A DNA stretch of 64,000 nucleotides. Origin: an uncultured Clostridia bacterium. Its GTDB lineage: Bacteria; Bacillota; Clostridia; TANB77; CAG-508. Below, piece by piece: positions 9,334 to 19,284 of the stretch (within the stretch, counting starts at the first letter, position 1; the number at the start of each line of letters is the position of its first letter). Location: assembly GCA_948896235.1 (NCBI GenBank), contig CAQUUC010000001.1, forward strand, positions 186,001 through 250,000. Reading direction: 5' to 3'. Below the pieces are notes generated by a model. That model worked only from the letters and a program-made list of their open reading frames with translations. It was not told the DNA's origin and made no database searches. The position numbers and the translations under genes are program-made.

Positions 9334-9362
9334 TTTACATAACTGGGAAAATGTGCTATAAT
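9334..9362 (+). promoter_or_regulatory. sigma-A type promoter for the dockerin gene
   Basis: TTTACA at 9334-9339 and TATAAT at 9357-9362 are separated by 17 bases, about 30 bases before the start codon. Confidence 0.7.
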
Positions 9363-9394
9363 AAAAATAATATTGAAAATTGGAGGTTTTTTTG

Positions 9395-12300
9395 ATGGAA
9401 AGAAATATTAAAAATAACTTAAGCAAGCATCAAATTTTATCTAAAATAGCTATTTGTTTTGCTTTATTATTAGTAGTATTTTTAGTACCAAAATGTTGTA
9501 ACAAAGCTTTTGCAACTGAGGAAAACAAAGAATTTTGCTATTTATCAGATATTCCTTATGATCCAGCATCAAAGTCTGGATGGAAAGAGCTTCGCTTAGA
9601 CAAGGCTGGAGATGATTCTTTAATTTCTGTAAAAATAGAGGGAGCGTATTATTCATTTGAAAAAGGAATATGGGCTCATGCCGCATCAACAGTAATATAT
9701 GATTTAAGAAATTATGATTATGATTATTTTACAGCATATATAGGATTAAATAAAACAGCAGCAAGTTCTAGTAATGGTGTAATATTTAAAATTTATACAT
9801 CAACAGATGGAAAAAACTGGAACCTAAGAGAAAATGAAGCAGGTAAAGTATGTAAACCAGGAGATAATGCAACATTTGTTAAAATAGACATTAAAACTGA
9901 AAAATTCTTAAAATTAGAAGCAGGTTCAAATGGGAATAATGGAAATGACCATTCTGTTTATGCAGATGCAAAATTAATTAAAGATACATATGTAGATGAG
10001 GCAGATAGACTAGTTCCATCTATAACAGAACTAGATAATAGAATTAAAACAGAATTTGCCAATGCGGATTTTACAAATCCTGAATATGAATTATTAGTTC
10101 TTAAAAGAGAGCTTATTAGTAAAGCAGGTAACTATGCATTAAAGAAATTCTTAGGAGAAAGTGAAATAAATAAGAATACATATGAATGGTTGACAGGAGA
10201 TGTAAATAACTTAAGATTATATATTTTAGGCGGAACACCAGAAGGTGGAAGTTACTATAATTCATTAACACAACTTGCTAGACTTTATGATGAATATAAA
10301 GATGATTTTATAGATACAGAAGTTCTAAACAATAAATGGTATCCACAAATGACTTATGGCGATTTATACAAAAAAATGGCAATTTCACTTTCATTAACAC
10401 ATTCACAAAGAGTTGGTTTATGGATGCAATCAGGTGCAACAGAAAATCAATCAGATGCACTTAGACGTTATGCAATATATAAATATATGCATAAAAATGG
10501 AAAATTAAAAGCAACTGAAAGTTTAGATATTACACCTTGGTTTGAAGCTTTACAAGTTGAAGAAATGCGTTTTATTATGAACAATGCTATAGATGATGAA
10601 GAAATTTTATGGTTAAATACATATGTGCAAGATAGATTAGATCAATATAAAACAACAAACTACTTAACACCACATCCATATATAGCTTATGTATGGCCAA
10701 ATTATGGTAATGCAATTTATTATGATGAAGCTAATAAAGAATACTTTAATGAATTATTTTCTGTAAAGGATAGAGAAAACAGCGAAGAAAATAAAAAAAT
10801 AGGATTATTCGATTTAAGCTATACCATACCAGGAGGTAAAAATACTAAAAGTTATGAAATATCTGTAACAAGAGGTACTGCTGAATATAAACTATATAAA
10901 GTGTGGATGAATATGAGAAACAAATTCGGAACTGGTTGTGTTTGTGGAGGTATATCAAAAACAGGTTCAAATATTCGTGCAACACATGGTATACCTGCAA
11001 CAGTTATTGGACAACCAGGACATGCAGCACTTTTATATTATACAAAAGATGCACAAGGAAGAGGTTACTGGAATATTGATAATGACGTAAGTGGATGGAC
11101 TGCATCAGAAAAAGGCGAAAGAATGCTACTAGGTTGGGGAAATGCTAGTTATTCTAGAGGGTCATATCAAGTGGTTTATATGGCACTTGCGCAAGAAGCA
11201 TTAAATGATTATGAAAATCTTGAAAAGGCTCAAAAAAATATTATACTTGCAAACGTATATAAAGGTGATTTAGAAAAACAAGAAGAAATTTATAGAAAAG
11301 CATTAGAAATACAACCTATAAATATTGATGCTTGGTATGGATTAATTGAGGTATATAATCAAAATGAAAACAAAACAGAAAATGATTTTTATGACTTGGC
11401 TCAAGAATTAGCAGAAAACTTAAAATGTTTCCCATTACCAATGTATCAACTAACAAACTTAATAAAACCAAAACTAACAAGTGTAGAGAATTCTTATAAA
11501 TTTACACTTTTACAAACAAGAATTTTAACAGAAGCAAGTAAATTACCTAATAATACAGCTGATAAATATTATGTATATCAACCTAGCCTTACAAGACTAG
11601 AAGCAAACTTTTTATTAGGAAAATTAGATAAAACAATAGCAACATTTTCATTTGATGGAGAAGATGCAGGAAAAATTGTATTATCAAGTCGCTTTGATGG
11701 AAATGGTGTACGTTGGGATTATAGTATAGACGGAAAACAAACTTGGAAAGAAGTTTCATTTACAGCAGAAGAACCACACAAATTACAACTAACACAAGAA
11801 CAAATAAATAATATTACAGCAGAAAATGATATATATATTCATATTGTTGGTGTAAATTATGATGAAGAAAATTTATATAAAATAGATATTACAAATGGAA
11901 CTATACCTAATAATTTATATGCAAATGATTTAGAAAACCGTATTGTAGGTGCAAATCTTACTATGGAATGGCGTATGAAGGAAACAGATGCGTGGACCTC
12001 ATATAAAGATGCTTCACCAGATTTGACTGGTGATAAAACAGTTCAAGTAAGAGTAGGTGCAACTAAAACAGCACTTCCAAGTGAAATTGCTACTTATAAC
12101 TATACACAAGATAATCAACCAGATACAAGAAAATATATTCCAGTATCACATTTAACTATTGCAGGAGTTTCGACGGAAGCAACTGCTAATCAAGGTCAAG
12201 CAGCTAATGCAATTGATGGTAACTATAATACAAGATATCATTCTGCATGGAATGGAACAGATACTCAAAGATTCATTATTATTAAGTTAGATAAACCAGT

Positions 12301-13561
12301 ATATTTATCAGCAGTAGAGTTTGTACCTGCTGGTGGAGGAAATGGAAAAATATATGATGGAACAATTTATGGAAGTACAGATGGTGAAAATTGGGAAGTG
12401 TTATCACAAAAAACAGGATTAACTTATACTAATAAAGCAGATACTGTTGAACAAGCCATAGCTAATACTAAAAGTTTTGATATAGAAGGAGATAAACAAG
12501 TCCAATATGTTAAAATTGTTGCTGATAGAACAAATGGAAATTGGTTTGCAGCAAGAGAATTTAACTTATATCAAGATATAACTAAAAATCCACATCCTAC
12601 AGCGGGTATTGGATATGATACAACTGAACCAACCAATAAAGATGTTGTAGCAAGACTTATAAATCCAAGTACAAACATTAGAATTACAAATAATAATGGT
12701 AGTGATACATATGTATTTACAGAAAACGGAGAATTTACATTTGAATTTATCGATGATGAAACAGGGTTAACAGGAACAGCAAAAGCAAAAGTAAATTGGA
12801 TAGATAAAATAGCACCAACAGCTACTATTGAATATAGCATTACAACTGAAACAAGTAATGAAGTAATTGCAACTCTTATTCCTAGCGAAAAAGTTACAGT
12901 TTTAAATAATGGTGAAGAAGCTACAGATGAAAATGAAAGCGATACAGTATTAAATCCATATACATATACATTTTCAAAAAATGGAGAATTTACTTTTAGA
13001 TTTAAAGATATTGCTGGAAATATAGGGACAGCTACAGCTAAAGTAGATTGGATTATTGAAGAAGGAATTGAAAATCCAGACCAACCAATTAAACCAGAAG
13101 AACCAACAGAACCAGATAAGCCAGACAAACCAGAACAACCAGATAAACCTGTAAGTCCAGATAAAATTACATCTAATAAATATAAAATAGAAGATAAATA
13201 TATTTCAAGAATTTCACCAGCAACAACAGTTTCTATATTTAAAGAAAATGTAGAAACTGAACAAGAGATAGTGATTACTGATGAAACTGGTAATATTTTG
13301 AAGGAAAATGACCTTATAGGAACTAATGCAAAAATAAAAGTAGGCTCATTAGAATACACTCTTATAGTTACAGGAGATACTAATAATGATGGTAAGGTGG
13401 ACTTACAAGATATACTACAAATGAATAAACACAGATTAAATAAAACAAGTTTAAAAGGAATAGGATTAATTGCAGGGGATGTAAATCAAGATGGTAAAGT
13501 GGATTTACAAGATATATTACAGATTAATAAATATAGATTAGGAAAAATTGATAATTTATAA
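9395..13561 (+). CDS. Secreted multidomain protein: NPCBM, transglutaminase-like, TPR-like, F5/8 C, dockerin
   Basis: A 1388-residue exported protein. The signal peptide spans residues about 14-40, cut near AFA. Residues about 45-195 match an NPCBM carbohydrate-binding domain (FEKGIWAHAASTVIYDL). A transglutaminase-like core follows, with Cys515/Cys517 in GCVCGG, His543 in PGHAA and Asp562 in WNIDND as a candidate triad. Then come a TPR-like pair (about 611-665), an F5/8 type C (discoidin) domain (about 913-1060, AIDGNYNTRYHSAW), two Ig-like repeats sharing the N/T-G-E-F-T-F pattern (about 1063-1228), a Pro/Glu/Lys linker and a C-terminal type I dockerin (about 1326-1386) with duplicated D-x-N-x-D-G-K-V-D-L-Q-D loops. 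I start at ATG 9395 behind GGAGG rather than at TTG 9380. The next gene encodes a cohesin, its likely docking partner. Confidence 0.85.
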   Translation: MERNIKNNLSKHQILSKIAICFALLLVVFLVPKCCNKAFATEENKEFCYLSDIPYDPASKSGWKELRLDKAGDDSLISVKIEGAYYSFEKGIWAHAASTVIYDLRNYDYDYFTAYIGLNKTAASSSNGVIFKIYTSTDGKNWNLRENEAGKVCKPGDNATFVKIDIKTEKFLKLEAGSNGNNGNDHSVYADAKLIKDTYVDEADRLVPSITELDNRIKTEFANADFTNPEYELLVLKRELISKAGNYALKKFLGESEINKNTYEWLTGDVNNLRLYILGGTPEGGSYYNSLTQLARLYDEYKDDFIDTEVLNNKWYPQMTYGDLYKKMAISLSLTHSQRVGLWMQSGATENQSDALRRYAIYKYMHKNGKLKATESLDITPWFEALQVEEMRFIMNNAIDDEEILWLNTYVQDRLDQYKTTNYLTPHPYIAYVWPNYGNAIYYDEANKEYFNELFSVKDRENSEENKKIGLFDLSYTIPGGKNTKSYEISVTRGTAEYKLYKVWMNMRNKFGTGCVCGGISKTGSNIRATHGIPATVIGQPGHAALLYYTKDAQGRGYWNIDNDVSGWTASEKGERMLLGWGNASYSRGSYQVVYMALAQEALNDYENLEKAQKNIILANVYKGDLEKQEEIYRKALEIQPINIDAWYGLIEVYNQNENKTENDFYDLAQELAENLKCFPLPMYQLTNLIKPKLTSVENSYKFTLLQTRILTEASKLPNNTADKYYVYQPSLTRLEANFLLGKLDKTIATFSFDGEDAGKIVLSSRFDGNGVRWDYSIDGKQTWKEVSFTAEEPHKLQLTQEQINNITAENDIYIHIVGVNYDEENLYKIDITNGTIPNNLYANDLENRIVGANLTMEWRMKETDAWTSYKDASPDLTGDKTVQVRVGATKTALPSEIATYNYTQDNQPDTRKYIPVSHLTIAGVSTEATANQGQAANAIDGNYNTRYHSAWNGTDTQRFIIIKLDKPVYLSAVEFVPAGGGNGKIYDGTIYGSTDGENWEVLSQKTGLTYTNKADTVEQAIANTKSFDIEGDKQVQYVKIVADRTNGNWFAAREFNLYQDITKNPHPTAGIGYDTTEPTNKDVVARLINPSTNIRITNNNGSDTYVFTENGEFTFEFIDDETGLTGTAKAKVNWIDKIAPTATIEYSITTETSNEVIATLIPSEKVTVLNNGEEATDENESDTVLNPYTYTFSKNGEFTFRFKDIAGNIGTATAKVDWIIEEGIENPDQPIKPEEPTEPDKPDKPEQPDKPVSPDKITSNKYKIEDKYISRISPATTVSIFKENVETEQEIVITDETGNILKENDLIGTNAKIKVGSLEYTLIVTGDTNNDGKVDLQDILQMNKHRLNKTSLKGIGLIAGDVNQDGKVDLQDILQINKYRLGKIDNL

Positions 13562-13585
13562 AAAATGGAAAAGGAATGGATTAAA

Positions 13586-14488
13586 ATGAAGAAAATAATA
13601 GTAAGTATAATGGTATTATGTTTAATATTATCTGGCATAAATATTGTTAATGCGTCAACAGGAACAGTAAATTTAATAGCTAACAATAAATCTATAAAAC
13701 CAGGAGAAACATTTACTGTAACACTTTCAGTATCATGTGAAGATGGGATAAACGGAATCGATACTACTTATAATTATGATCAAGATAAATTGGAACTTGT
13801 AAGTGCAAAAGTATCAAATGATAATTGGGCAAATTTAGGAATAAACAACAGTATAACAGTGATATCTAACTCTACTTCAAAAATAACATCTAGTGATATT
13901 TATGTTCTTACATTTAAAGTAAAAGATAATGCTACAGCTGGTATAGCTAAAGTAAGTATAAGTGATATTATGATAGATAGTGATCTTTCAGAAAATTCTA
14001 GTTTTAATGTTTCTGCTAAAGCTATAGATATTAATATTAATACAGATAGTAAGCCAGGAGACAATGAGCCAGGAGACAATGAGCCAGGAGATAATGAACC
14101 AGGAGACAATGAGCCAGGAGACAATGAGCCAGGAGATAATGAACCAGGAGATAATAAACCAGGAAATAATGAACCAGGAGACAATAAGCCAGGAGACAAT
14201 GAGCCAGGAGATAATAAACCAGGAGACAATGAACCAGGAGATAATAAGCCAGAAGATAATAAACCGGGAGACAATGAACCAGGAGATAATAAACCAGGAG
14301 ATAATAAACCAGGAGATAATAAACCGGGAGACAATAAACCAGGAAATAATACAAGTAATGATAATACTATTACAGATACAAAATTACCTCAAACAGGAGA
14401 TGTTAATCTAATATTAATATTAGGTATAGGTTTATCTATTATAGTAGCAACTATATTTTGGGTTAAATTAAAATCAGTATCAAAATAA
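13586..14488 (+). CDS. Cell-wall-anchored cohesin-domain protein (LPQTG)
   Basis: A 300-residue surface protein. A signal peptide (residues 1-23, ends VNAS) is followed by a cohesin domain (about 25-150) with the typical N-terminal strand pattern, K-P-G-E-T-F-T-V-T-L-S-V and Y-N-Y-D-Q-D-K-L-E-L-V-S-A. Next is a linker of 20 PGDNE/K-type pentapeptides, then LPQTG, a hydrophobic helix and a basic tail ending VSK, the layout of a sortase substrate. Cohesins bind dockerins, and the gene just upstream encodes a dockerin protein 24 bases away. I infer that this single-cohesin anchor displays that enzyme on the wall. ATG 13586 has AAGGA upstream; ATG 13565 has none. Confidence 0.85.
   Translation: MKKIIVSIMVLCLILSGINIVNASTGTVNLIANNKSIKPGETFTVTLSVSCEDGINGIDTTYNYDQDKLELVSAKVSNDNWANLGINNSITVISNSTSKITSSDIYVLTFKVKDNATAGIAKVSISDIMIDSDLSENSSFNVSAKAIDININTDSKPGDNEPGDNEPGDNEPGDNEPGDNEPGDNEPGDNKPGNNEPGDNKPGDNEPGDNKPGDNEPGDNKPEDNKPGDNEPGDNKPGDNKPGDNKPGDNKPGNNTSNDNTITDTKLPQTGDVNLILILGIGLSIIVATIFWVKLKSVSK
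14054..14353 (+). repeat. 20 tandem 15-bp units encoding PGDNE/K
   Basis: Units of the form CCAGGAGAYAATRAR run in frame through the cohesin linker. Variants include PGNNE, PEDNK and PGNNT. The repeat also opens long ORFs in other frames and on the minus strand; these are shadows. Confidence 0.9.
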
Positions 14489-14497
14489 TAATAATTT

Positions 14498-14528
14498 ACA
14501 TGCGTTGTCTATTGCAGATAACGCATGT
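14498..14528 (+). terminator. hairpin after the cohesin gene
   Basis: ACATGCGTT pairs with AACGCATGT, with extra pairing inside. A T tract is lacking, so termination may be weak. Confidence 0.45.
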
Positions 14529-14631
14529 ATCGTATATTAAGAATTGAATTTAAAAATAAAAAACTAACGAATAAAACTTGTTAATCAACTACTTATTTGA
14601 TATACTTATAAAAGAATATAGGAGAAGACAA

Positions 14632-16873
14632 ATGGTAGCAGAAGTTATAATAAATAGTACAGTTAAAAATTTAAATAAGACATTTGATTATAACGTACCA
14701 GCAGAACTTGCTGGTACTATTAAGGTTGGAGATAGAATTTTAGTGCCATTTGGAAATTCTAAAAGATTAGAGGAAGGATTTGTTGTAAGTTTTAAGAAAG
14801 AATCGTTGTATAAAGTAAAAGATATATCAAGTATACAAGAAGGATTTTGCTTAAAAGAAGAACAAATTGAACTTGCAAAATGGATGGCAAGACGCTATTT
14901 TTGTAATGTTTCAGATTCTATTAAAATGATGTTACCACCAGGAACGACCACAAAAGTATTAGATAATAGGGTTAAAGAGAAAAGTTTAAATTTTGTTTAT
15001 TTAAATAAAGATATTGAAGCAATTGATTTTGATATTGAAACTAAAAAAATAAAATCTGATAAACAAATAAGAACATTAGAGTTTCTAAAAGAAAATGATG
15101 GAATATTAACTACTGATTTAGAAGTATTTTGTGATGTATCAAGAGCTGTTATTAACACATTAGAAAAAAATGGATATATAGAAATTATAGAAAAACAGGT
15201 TGAAAGGAATCCATTTATTAATAAAAATGTAAAACAAGATAGCGATTTAGAGTTAACAAATGAACAAAAAATGGCATACACAGAAATTGTAAAAAGTATG
15301 AACAATAATGAATTTAAAGAGTTTTTAATTTATGGTGTTACAGGTTCACGGAAAGACAGAAATATATTTACAATTAATAAAAAGGGCATTAGAGAAGAAT
15401 AAATCGGCAATTATGTTAGTTCCAGAAATTTCTTTAACACCTCAAATGGTAGATAGATTTATTGCAAGATTTGGACAAGATAAAATTGCTGTACTCCATA
15501 GTAAATTATCAGTTGGAGAAAGATATGACCAGTGGCAAAGAATTAGGAGGAAGGAAGCAATCATTATAATTGGAGCAAGGTCTGCTATATTTGCACCAGT
15601 AGAAAATTTAGGATTAGTAATTATTGATGAAGAACATGATGATTCATACAAATCTGAAATGCCACCAAGATATAGTGCAAAAGAAGTATCAAAATATTTA
15701 GCATACAAAAATAGTATCCCACTAGTATTAGGAAGTGCTACTCCTGATATTAATACATTTTATAAAGCAAAAAATGGGGCAATAGAATTATTAAGATTAA
15801 CCAAAAGAGCTAATAAATCAAGTTTACCAGCAGTAGAAATAATAGATTTAAGAGAAGAATTGGCAAATGGTAATAAAACAATGATAAGTAGGAGGTTATA
15901 TGGGTATATTACAAAGAACTTAGAAGAAAAAAGACAAACAATTTTATTTTTAAATAGACGTGGTTTTTCTACATTTATAATGTGTAGAGATTGTGGGTAT
16001 ACTGCTAAATGTAAAAATTGTAATATTACATTAACATATCATAGAAAAGAAAATAAATTAAAATGCCATTATTGTGGGTATGAGCAAGAAAATATTACTA
16101 TTTGTCCAGAATGTGGAAGCAGTAAAGTTAAGTATTTTGGGACAGGTACACAAAAACTAGAAGAACAAATTCAAAAAATGTTTCCAAAAGCAAGTACTAT
16201 AAGAATGGATATAGATACAATATCAAAAAAGAATTCACATGAAGAAATATTGAATAAGTTTAAAAATGAAAATATAGATATTTTAATTGGAACGCAAATG
16301 GTAGTAAAGGGACATCATTTTCCAAAAGTAACATTAGTAGGTGTTATTGCAGCAGATAGTAGCTTAAATATGGAAGATTATAGAGCAGAAGAAAAGACAT
16401 TTCAAATATTAACACAAGTGGCAGGAAGGGCAGGAAGAGAGTCTTTACCAGGAAATGTAGTTATACAAACATATAATCCAGATAGTTTTAGTATTGAATG
16501 TGCAAAAACAGGAAATTATGATATTTTCTATCCTACAGAGATTAGCTTAAGAAAACAATTGAAATATCCACCTTTTTGCGATATAATATTGTTTGGAATT
16601 AGTGGGGAAGATCAAAAAGAGGTAGAAAATGTATCAAATAAGATATATTTCGCGCTTTCAAAAAGATTTAATAGTAAGCAAGATGTTAATTTATATAAAC
16701 CAAGACCAGCACCAATAGATAAAATTAAAAATAAACATAGGTGGAGAATTATTTTAAAAGGTAAGTTTAATAATGAGATGATTAATGCTATAACCGAAGT
16801 ATTGCAAGAATCATATATATATAATAAAAAGGCGAGAATTATTGTAGATGTAAATCCAACAAATATGATGTAA
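14632..16873 (+). CDS. priA: Primosomal protein N' (replication restart helicase); apparent +1 frameshift at CGG
   Basis: PriA is the 3'-to-5' helicase that reloads the replisome. Start ATG 14632 follows GGAGA. The N-terminal DNA-binding domain leads to Walker A, where the zero-frame codon at 15349-15351 is CGG. Skipping the C restores G-V-T-G-S-G-K-T-E-I-Y-L. Downstream are the DEEH box (V-I-I-D-E-E-H-D, about residue 330), the zinc-binding region with eight Cys (C-R-D-C, C-K-N-C, C-H-Y-C, C-P-E-C) and helicase motifs V and VI (GTQMVVKGHHFP, QVAGRAGR). The joined product is 746 aa, normal for PriA. Without the shift the helicase domain is not made. First gene of priA-def-fmt. Confidence 0.93.
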
Positions 16874-16898
16874 TATAAATATTAAGGGGGAAAATAAA

Positions 16899-17378
16899 GT
16901 GGCAATTAGAACAATAAGGGAAGAAGGAGACGAAATCCTAAAAAAAGTATCAAGACCAGTAGAAAAAATTGATGAAAAAATTCAAATACTAATTGAGGAT
17001 ATGATAGAAACAATGCATAAGTTTAATGGGGTTGGGCTTGCAGCAGTACAAGTCGGAGTGTTAAAACGTGTTGTAGTAATTCATACAGATTATGAAAAAG
17101 AGGAACCAATAATACTAATTAATCCAGAAATAATTAAAGAAAAAGGTGCTCAAACAGTAGAGGAAGGATGTCTAAGTTTTCCAAATAAATTTGCAAAAGT
17201 AGTAAGACCAGAAGAAGTTACGGTAGAAGGTTTAGATAGAAACGGAAAGAAAATCAAAATAACAGGAAAGGGACTACTTGCTCAAGCAATTTCTCATGAA
17301 GTAGACCATCTAAATGGAGAAGTGTTTATGGATAAAATATTACCAGGAACACTAGAATATGTAACACCTGAAAAATAA
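16899..17378 (+). CDS. def: Peptide deformylase
   Basis: Def removes the formyl group from nascent N-termini using a metal ion. The three motifs are present: GVGLAAVQVG (usually GxGLAAPQ; Pro replaced by Val here), EGCLSFP with the metal-ligand Cys, and SHEVDHLNG with the two metal His and catalytic Glu. Length is 159 aa. The start is GTG 16899 behind AAGGGGG. It lies 25 bases after priA and 15 bases before fmt, the usual linkage with the formyltransferase that makes its substrate. Confidence 0.95.
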   Translation: MAIRTIREEGDEILKKVSRPVEKIDEKIQILIEDMIETMHKFNGVGLAAVQVGVLKRVVVIHTDYEKEEPIILINPEIIKEKGAQTVEEGCLSFPNKFAKVVRPEEVTVEGLDRNGKKIKITGKGLLAQAISHEVDHLNGEVFMDKILPGTLEYVTPEK

Positions 17379-17393
17379 GAAAGGGAGAGATAT

Positions 17394-18344
17394 ATGTTAA
17401 ATATAATATTTATGGGAACTCCAGATTTTGCAAAAGACTCGTTAGAGGCAATTTTTAATGCTGGACATAATTTAATGGCAGTTGTAACAAATCCAGATAA
17501 ACAAAAAGGTAGAGGAATGAAAATGATTGCAAGTCCTGTAAAAGAATTTGCTTTAGAACATAATATACCAGTATATCAACCGTTAAATGTAAAAAATAAT
17601 CTAGAGTTTATAGAAAAAATAAAAGCATTACAACCAGATCTTATTTGTGTAGTGGCATATGGAAAAATATTACCAAAAGAAATTTTAGATATTCCACAAT
17701 ATGGTTGTATAAATGTTCATGCATCACTACTTCCAAAATACAGGGGAGCAGCGCCAATTCAATGGGCAGTTTTAAATGGAGAAAGTGTAACTGGTGTTAC
17801 TACTATGTATATGGACGAAGGAATGGATACAGGAGATATGATTTTAACAAAAGAAGTAACGATTGGAGAAAATGAAACTACAGGAGAATTGTGGGATAGA
17901 TTATCAAAATTAGGTGGAGAATTATTAACTGAAACAATAGAGAAGATAGAAGAGGGAACAGTTAAAAGAGTGCCACAAGGAGATAATTATACAATGGCAC
18001 CAATGCTTTCAAAAGAGATGGCGAAAATTGACTGGAAAGGAAAAAAGTCTAAAGAAATAAAGAATCTTGTAAGAGGATTAAACCCAATTATGGGGGCTTA
18101 TACAATGTATCAAGATAAAAAAATAAAATTATGGAAAATTGAGATTGTAGATAATAATGAAATAGAACAAAAAGAACAATTACCAGGAGAGATTTTAATA
18201 GCAAACGATAAACGAGGTTTATATATAAAAACAATAGATGGTGTTATCAAAGTTATAGAAATACAAGGTGAAAATGCAAAAAGAATGAATATATGTGATT
18301 TCTTAAGAGGAAATAAATTAGAGGTTGGAAGTGTATTAGAGTAA
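17394..18344 (+). CDS. fmt: Methionyl-tRNA formyltransferase
   Basis: Fmt formylates initiator Met-tRNA using 10-formyl-tetrahydrofolate. Motifs include the start IIFMGTPDFAK, CVVAYGKILP, and the catalytic N-V-H-A-S-L-L-P-K-Y-R-G-A-A-P-I-Q region near residue 106, with the C-terminal OB-like domain after about residue 205. 316 aa, normal length. ATG 17394 follows AAAGGGAGAG. It is the last gene before a terminator. Confidence 0.96.
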   Translation: MLNIIFMGTPDFAKDSLEAIFNAGHNLMAVVTNPDKQKGRGMKMIASPVKEFALEHNIPVYQPLNVKNNLEFIEKIKALQPDLICVVAYGKILPKEILDIPQYGCINVHASLLPKYRGAAPIQWAVLNGESVTGVTTMYMDEGMDTGDMILTKEVTIGENETTGELWDRLSKLGGELLTETIEKIEEGTVKRVPQGDNYTMAPMLSKEMAKIDWKGKKSKEIKNLVRGLNPIMGAYTMYQDKKIKLWKIEIVDNNEIEQKEQLPGEILIANDKRGLYIKTIDGVIKVIEIQGENAKRMNICDFLRGNKLEVGSVLE

Positions 18345-18366
18345 AGAGACTTTCAGTCTCTTTTTT
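18345..18366 (+). terminator. intrinsic terminator after fmt
   Basis: AGAGACT pairs with AGTCTCT around a short loop and runs into six T residues directly after the fmt stop. Confidence 0.85.
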
Positions 18367-18443
18367 ATAAGATAAATTAAAAAAATATTTAAAATAATAG
18401 AAAAACAAATAAAAGTATGTTAAAATATATTTTGTTATAAATG

Positions 18444-18518
18444 CTACTGTAGCTCAGTTGGTAGAGCAACAGATTCGTAACCTGTAGGTCGCGAGTTCGA
18501 TTCTCGCCAGTAGCTCCA
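18444..18518 (+). tRNA. tRNA-Thr (CGU anticodon), CCA encoded
   Basis: A full cloverleaf can be drawn: acceptor GCTACTG/CAGTAGC, D-arm GCTCAGTTGGTAGAGC, anticodon loop TTCGTAA giving CGU, T-arm GCGAG-TTCGATT-CTCGC, then discriminator T and CCA. The anticodon stem has an A-C mismatch at the pair next to the loop (positions 31-39). It reads ACG. It stands alone between fmt and a degraded region. Confidence 0.93.
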
Positions 18519-18555
18519 ACGACGTATCTGTTCGAACTTTATAGAACAGATAGAT

Positions 18556-18588
18556 AAAAAATCAACCAGTAAAATGGTTGATTTTTTT
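18556..18588 (+). terminator. terminator downstream of tRNA-Thr
   Basis: AATCAACCA pairs with TGGTTGATT and is followed by a run of T. A second hairpin (ATCTGTTC/GAACAGAT) lies just before it. Confidence 0.8.
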
Positions 18589-18673
18589 GTTTGCAGAGAA
18601 CATATTGCCTTGCAGAATCCTGGATTGTGTTAATATAACAAAAACTGTAAGAGGTTAGGACTTCTGTCAAGAT

Positions 18674-19203
18674 ATGATAAAAGATTATAAACTAACTTGT
18701 TATGCCTGTTATTTAATAGCACAAAATGGAGATAGTAGAAAAAGGTTATTGCTCTTGCAAAAAATTCTTTTGCTGTGCAAACGAGAAAGCAAGAGATTAA
18801 TGAAAAAGAATATAGCGAATTAACAGAGGATAAAAAAAGATTTTATCAAAGAGATTTAATTAGAAAAGGAAATTATTCGCTTAATCAAACTGCAAAAAAT
18901 TCAGGAGTTAAGAATTTTGATAAATTTCATAATGCAGGATATAAAGAATTGTATAATGAGGAAACAGCTGATGATATTGCTAAAAGAAAAGGATTAAGAT
19001 ATAGAGAAGATATTTTAGATAATATGAGAAGTACAGAACTAATTGCAAATTTATTTAGAATATCTTAAACAGAAGAAAAGCAATTAAAGAAGCTGGTAGG
19101 AACTATGCCCGAAGAATTACATACACCTAAAAAGAGTTTAAAGCAACTAGAAAAAGAAAATAATAAAAGTTTGAAGAAATATTGTACTAATGTTGACTTT
19201 TGA
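18674..19203 (+). pseudogene. dinD (DNA-damage-inducible protein D) remnant
   Basis: The reading pieces match the DinD/BRO-like family: an early piece LTCYACYLIAQNGDSRK, then QTRKQEI, AGYKELYNEETADDIAKRK and ILDNMRSTELIANLFRIS, and finally a tail with VGTMPEELHTPKKSLKQLEKE. They are separated by a one-base deletion near 18740 and an in-frame TAA at 19066-19068. The N-terminal domain and part of the C-terminal region are missing. No CGG is involved, so this is ordinary gene decay and contrasts with the CGG-only breaks elsewhere. It sits directly downstream of a tRNA gene, a frequent entry point for mobile DNA. Confidence 0.8.
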
Positions 19204-19284
19204 TAAAATTGTATGATACAATCCATAAAGATGAAAGTTAATAATATAGGAGTTTGCCAACACTTTATTAAGGAGGTATGCTAC

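Noticed and set aside
14054..14353. CRISPR-like array
   Set aside because: The units are contiguous 15-mers with no spacers and lie in frame in a surface-protein linker. No other array-like repeat or cas gene is present.
13900..14411. Long ORFs on both strands across the PGDNE/K repeat
   Set aside because: They arise from the 15-bp repeat lacking stops in other frames. Only the frame with signal peptide, cohesin and LPQTG makes sense.
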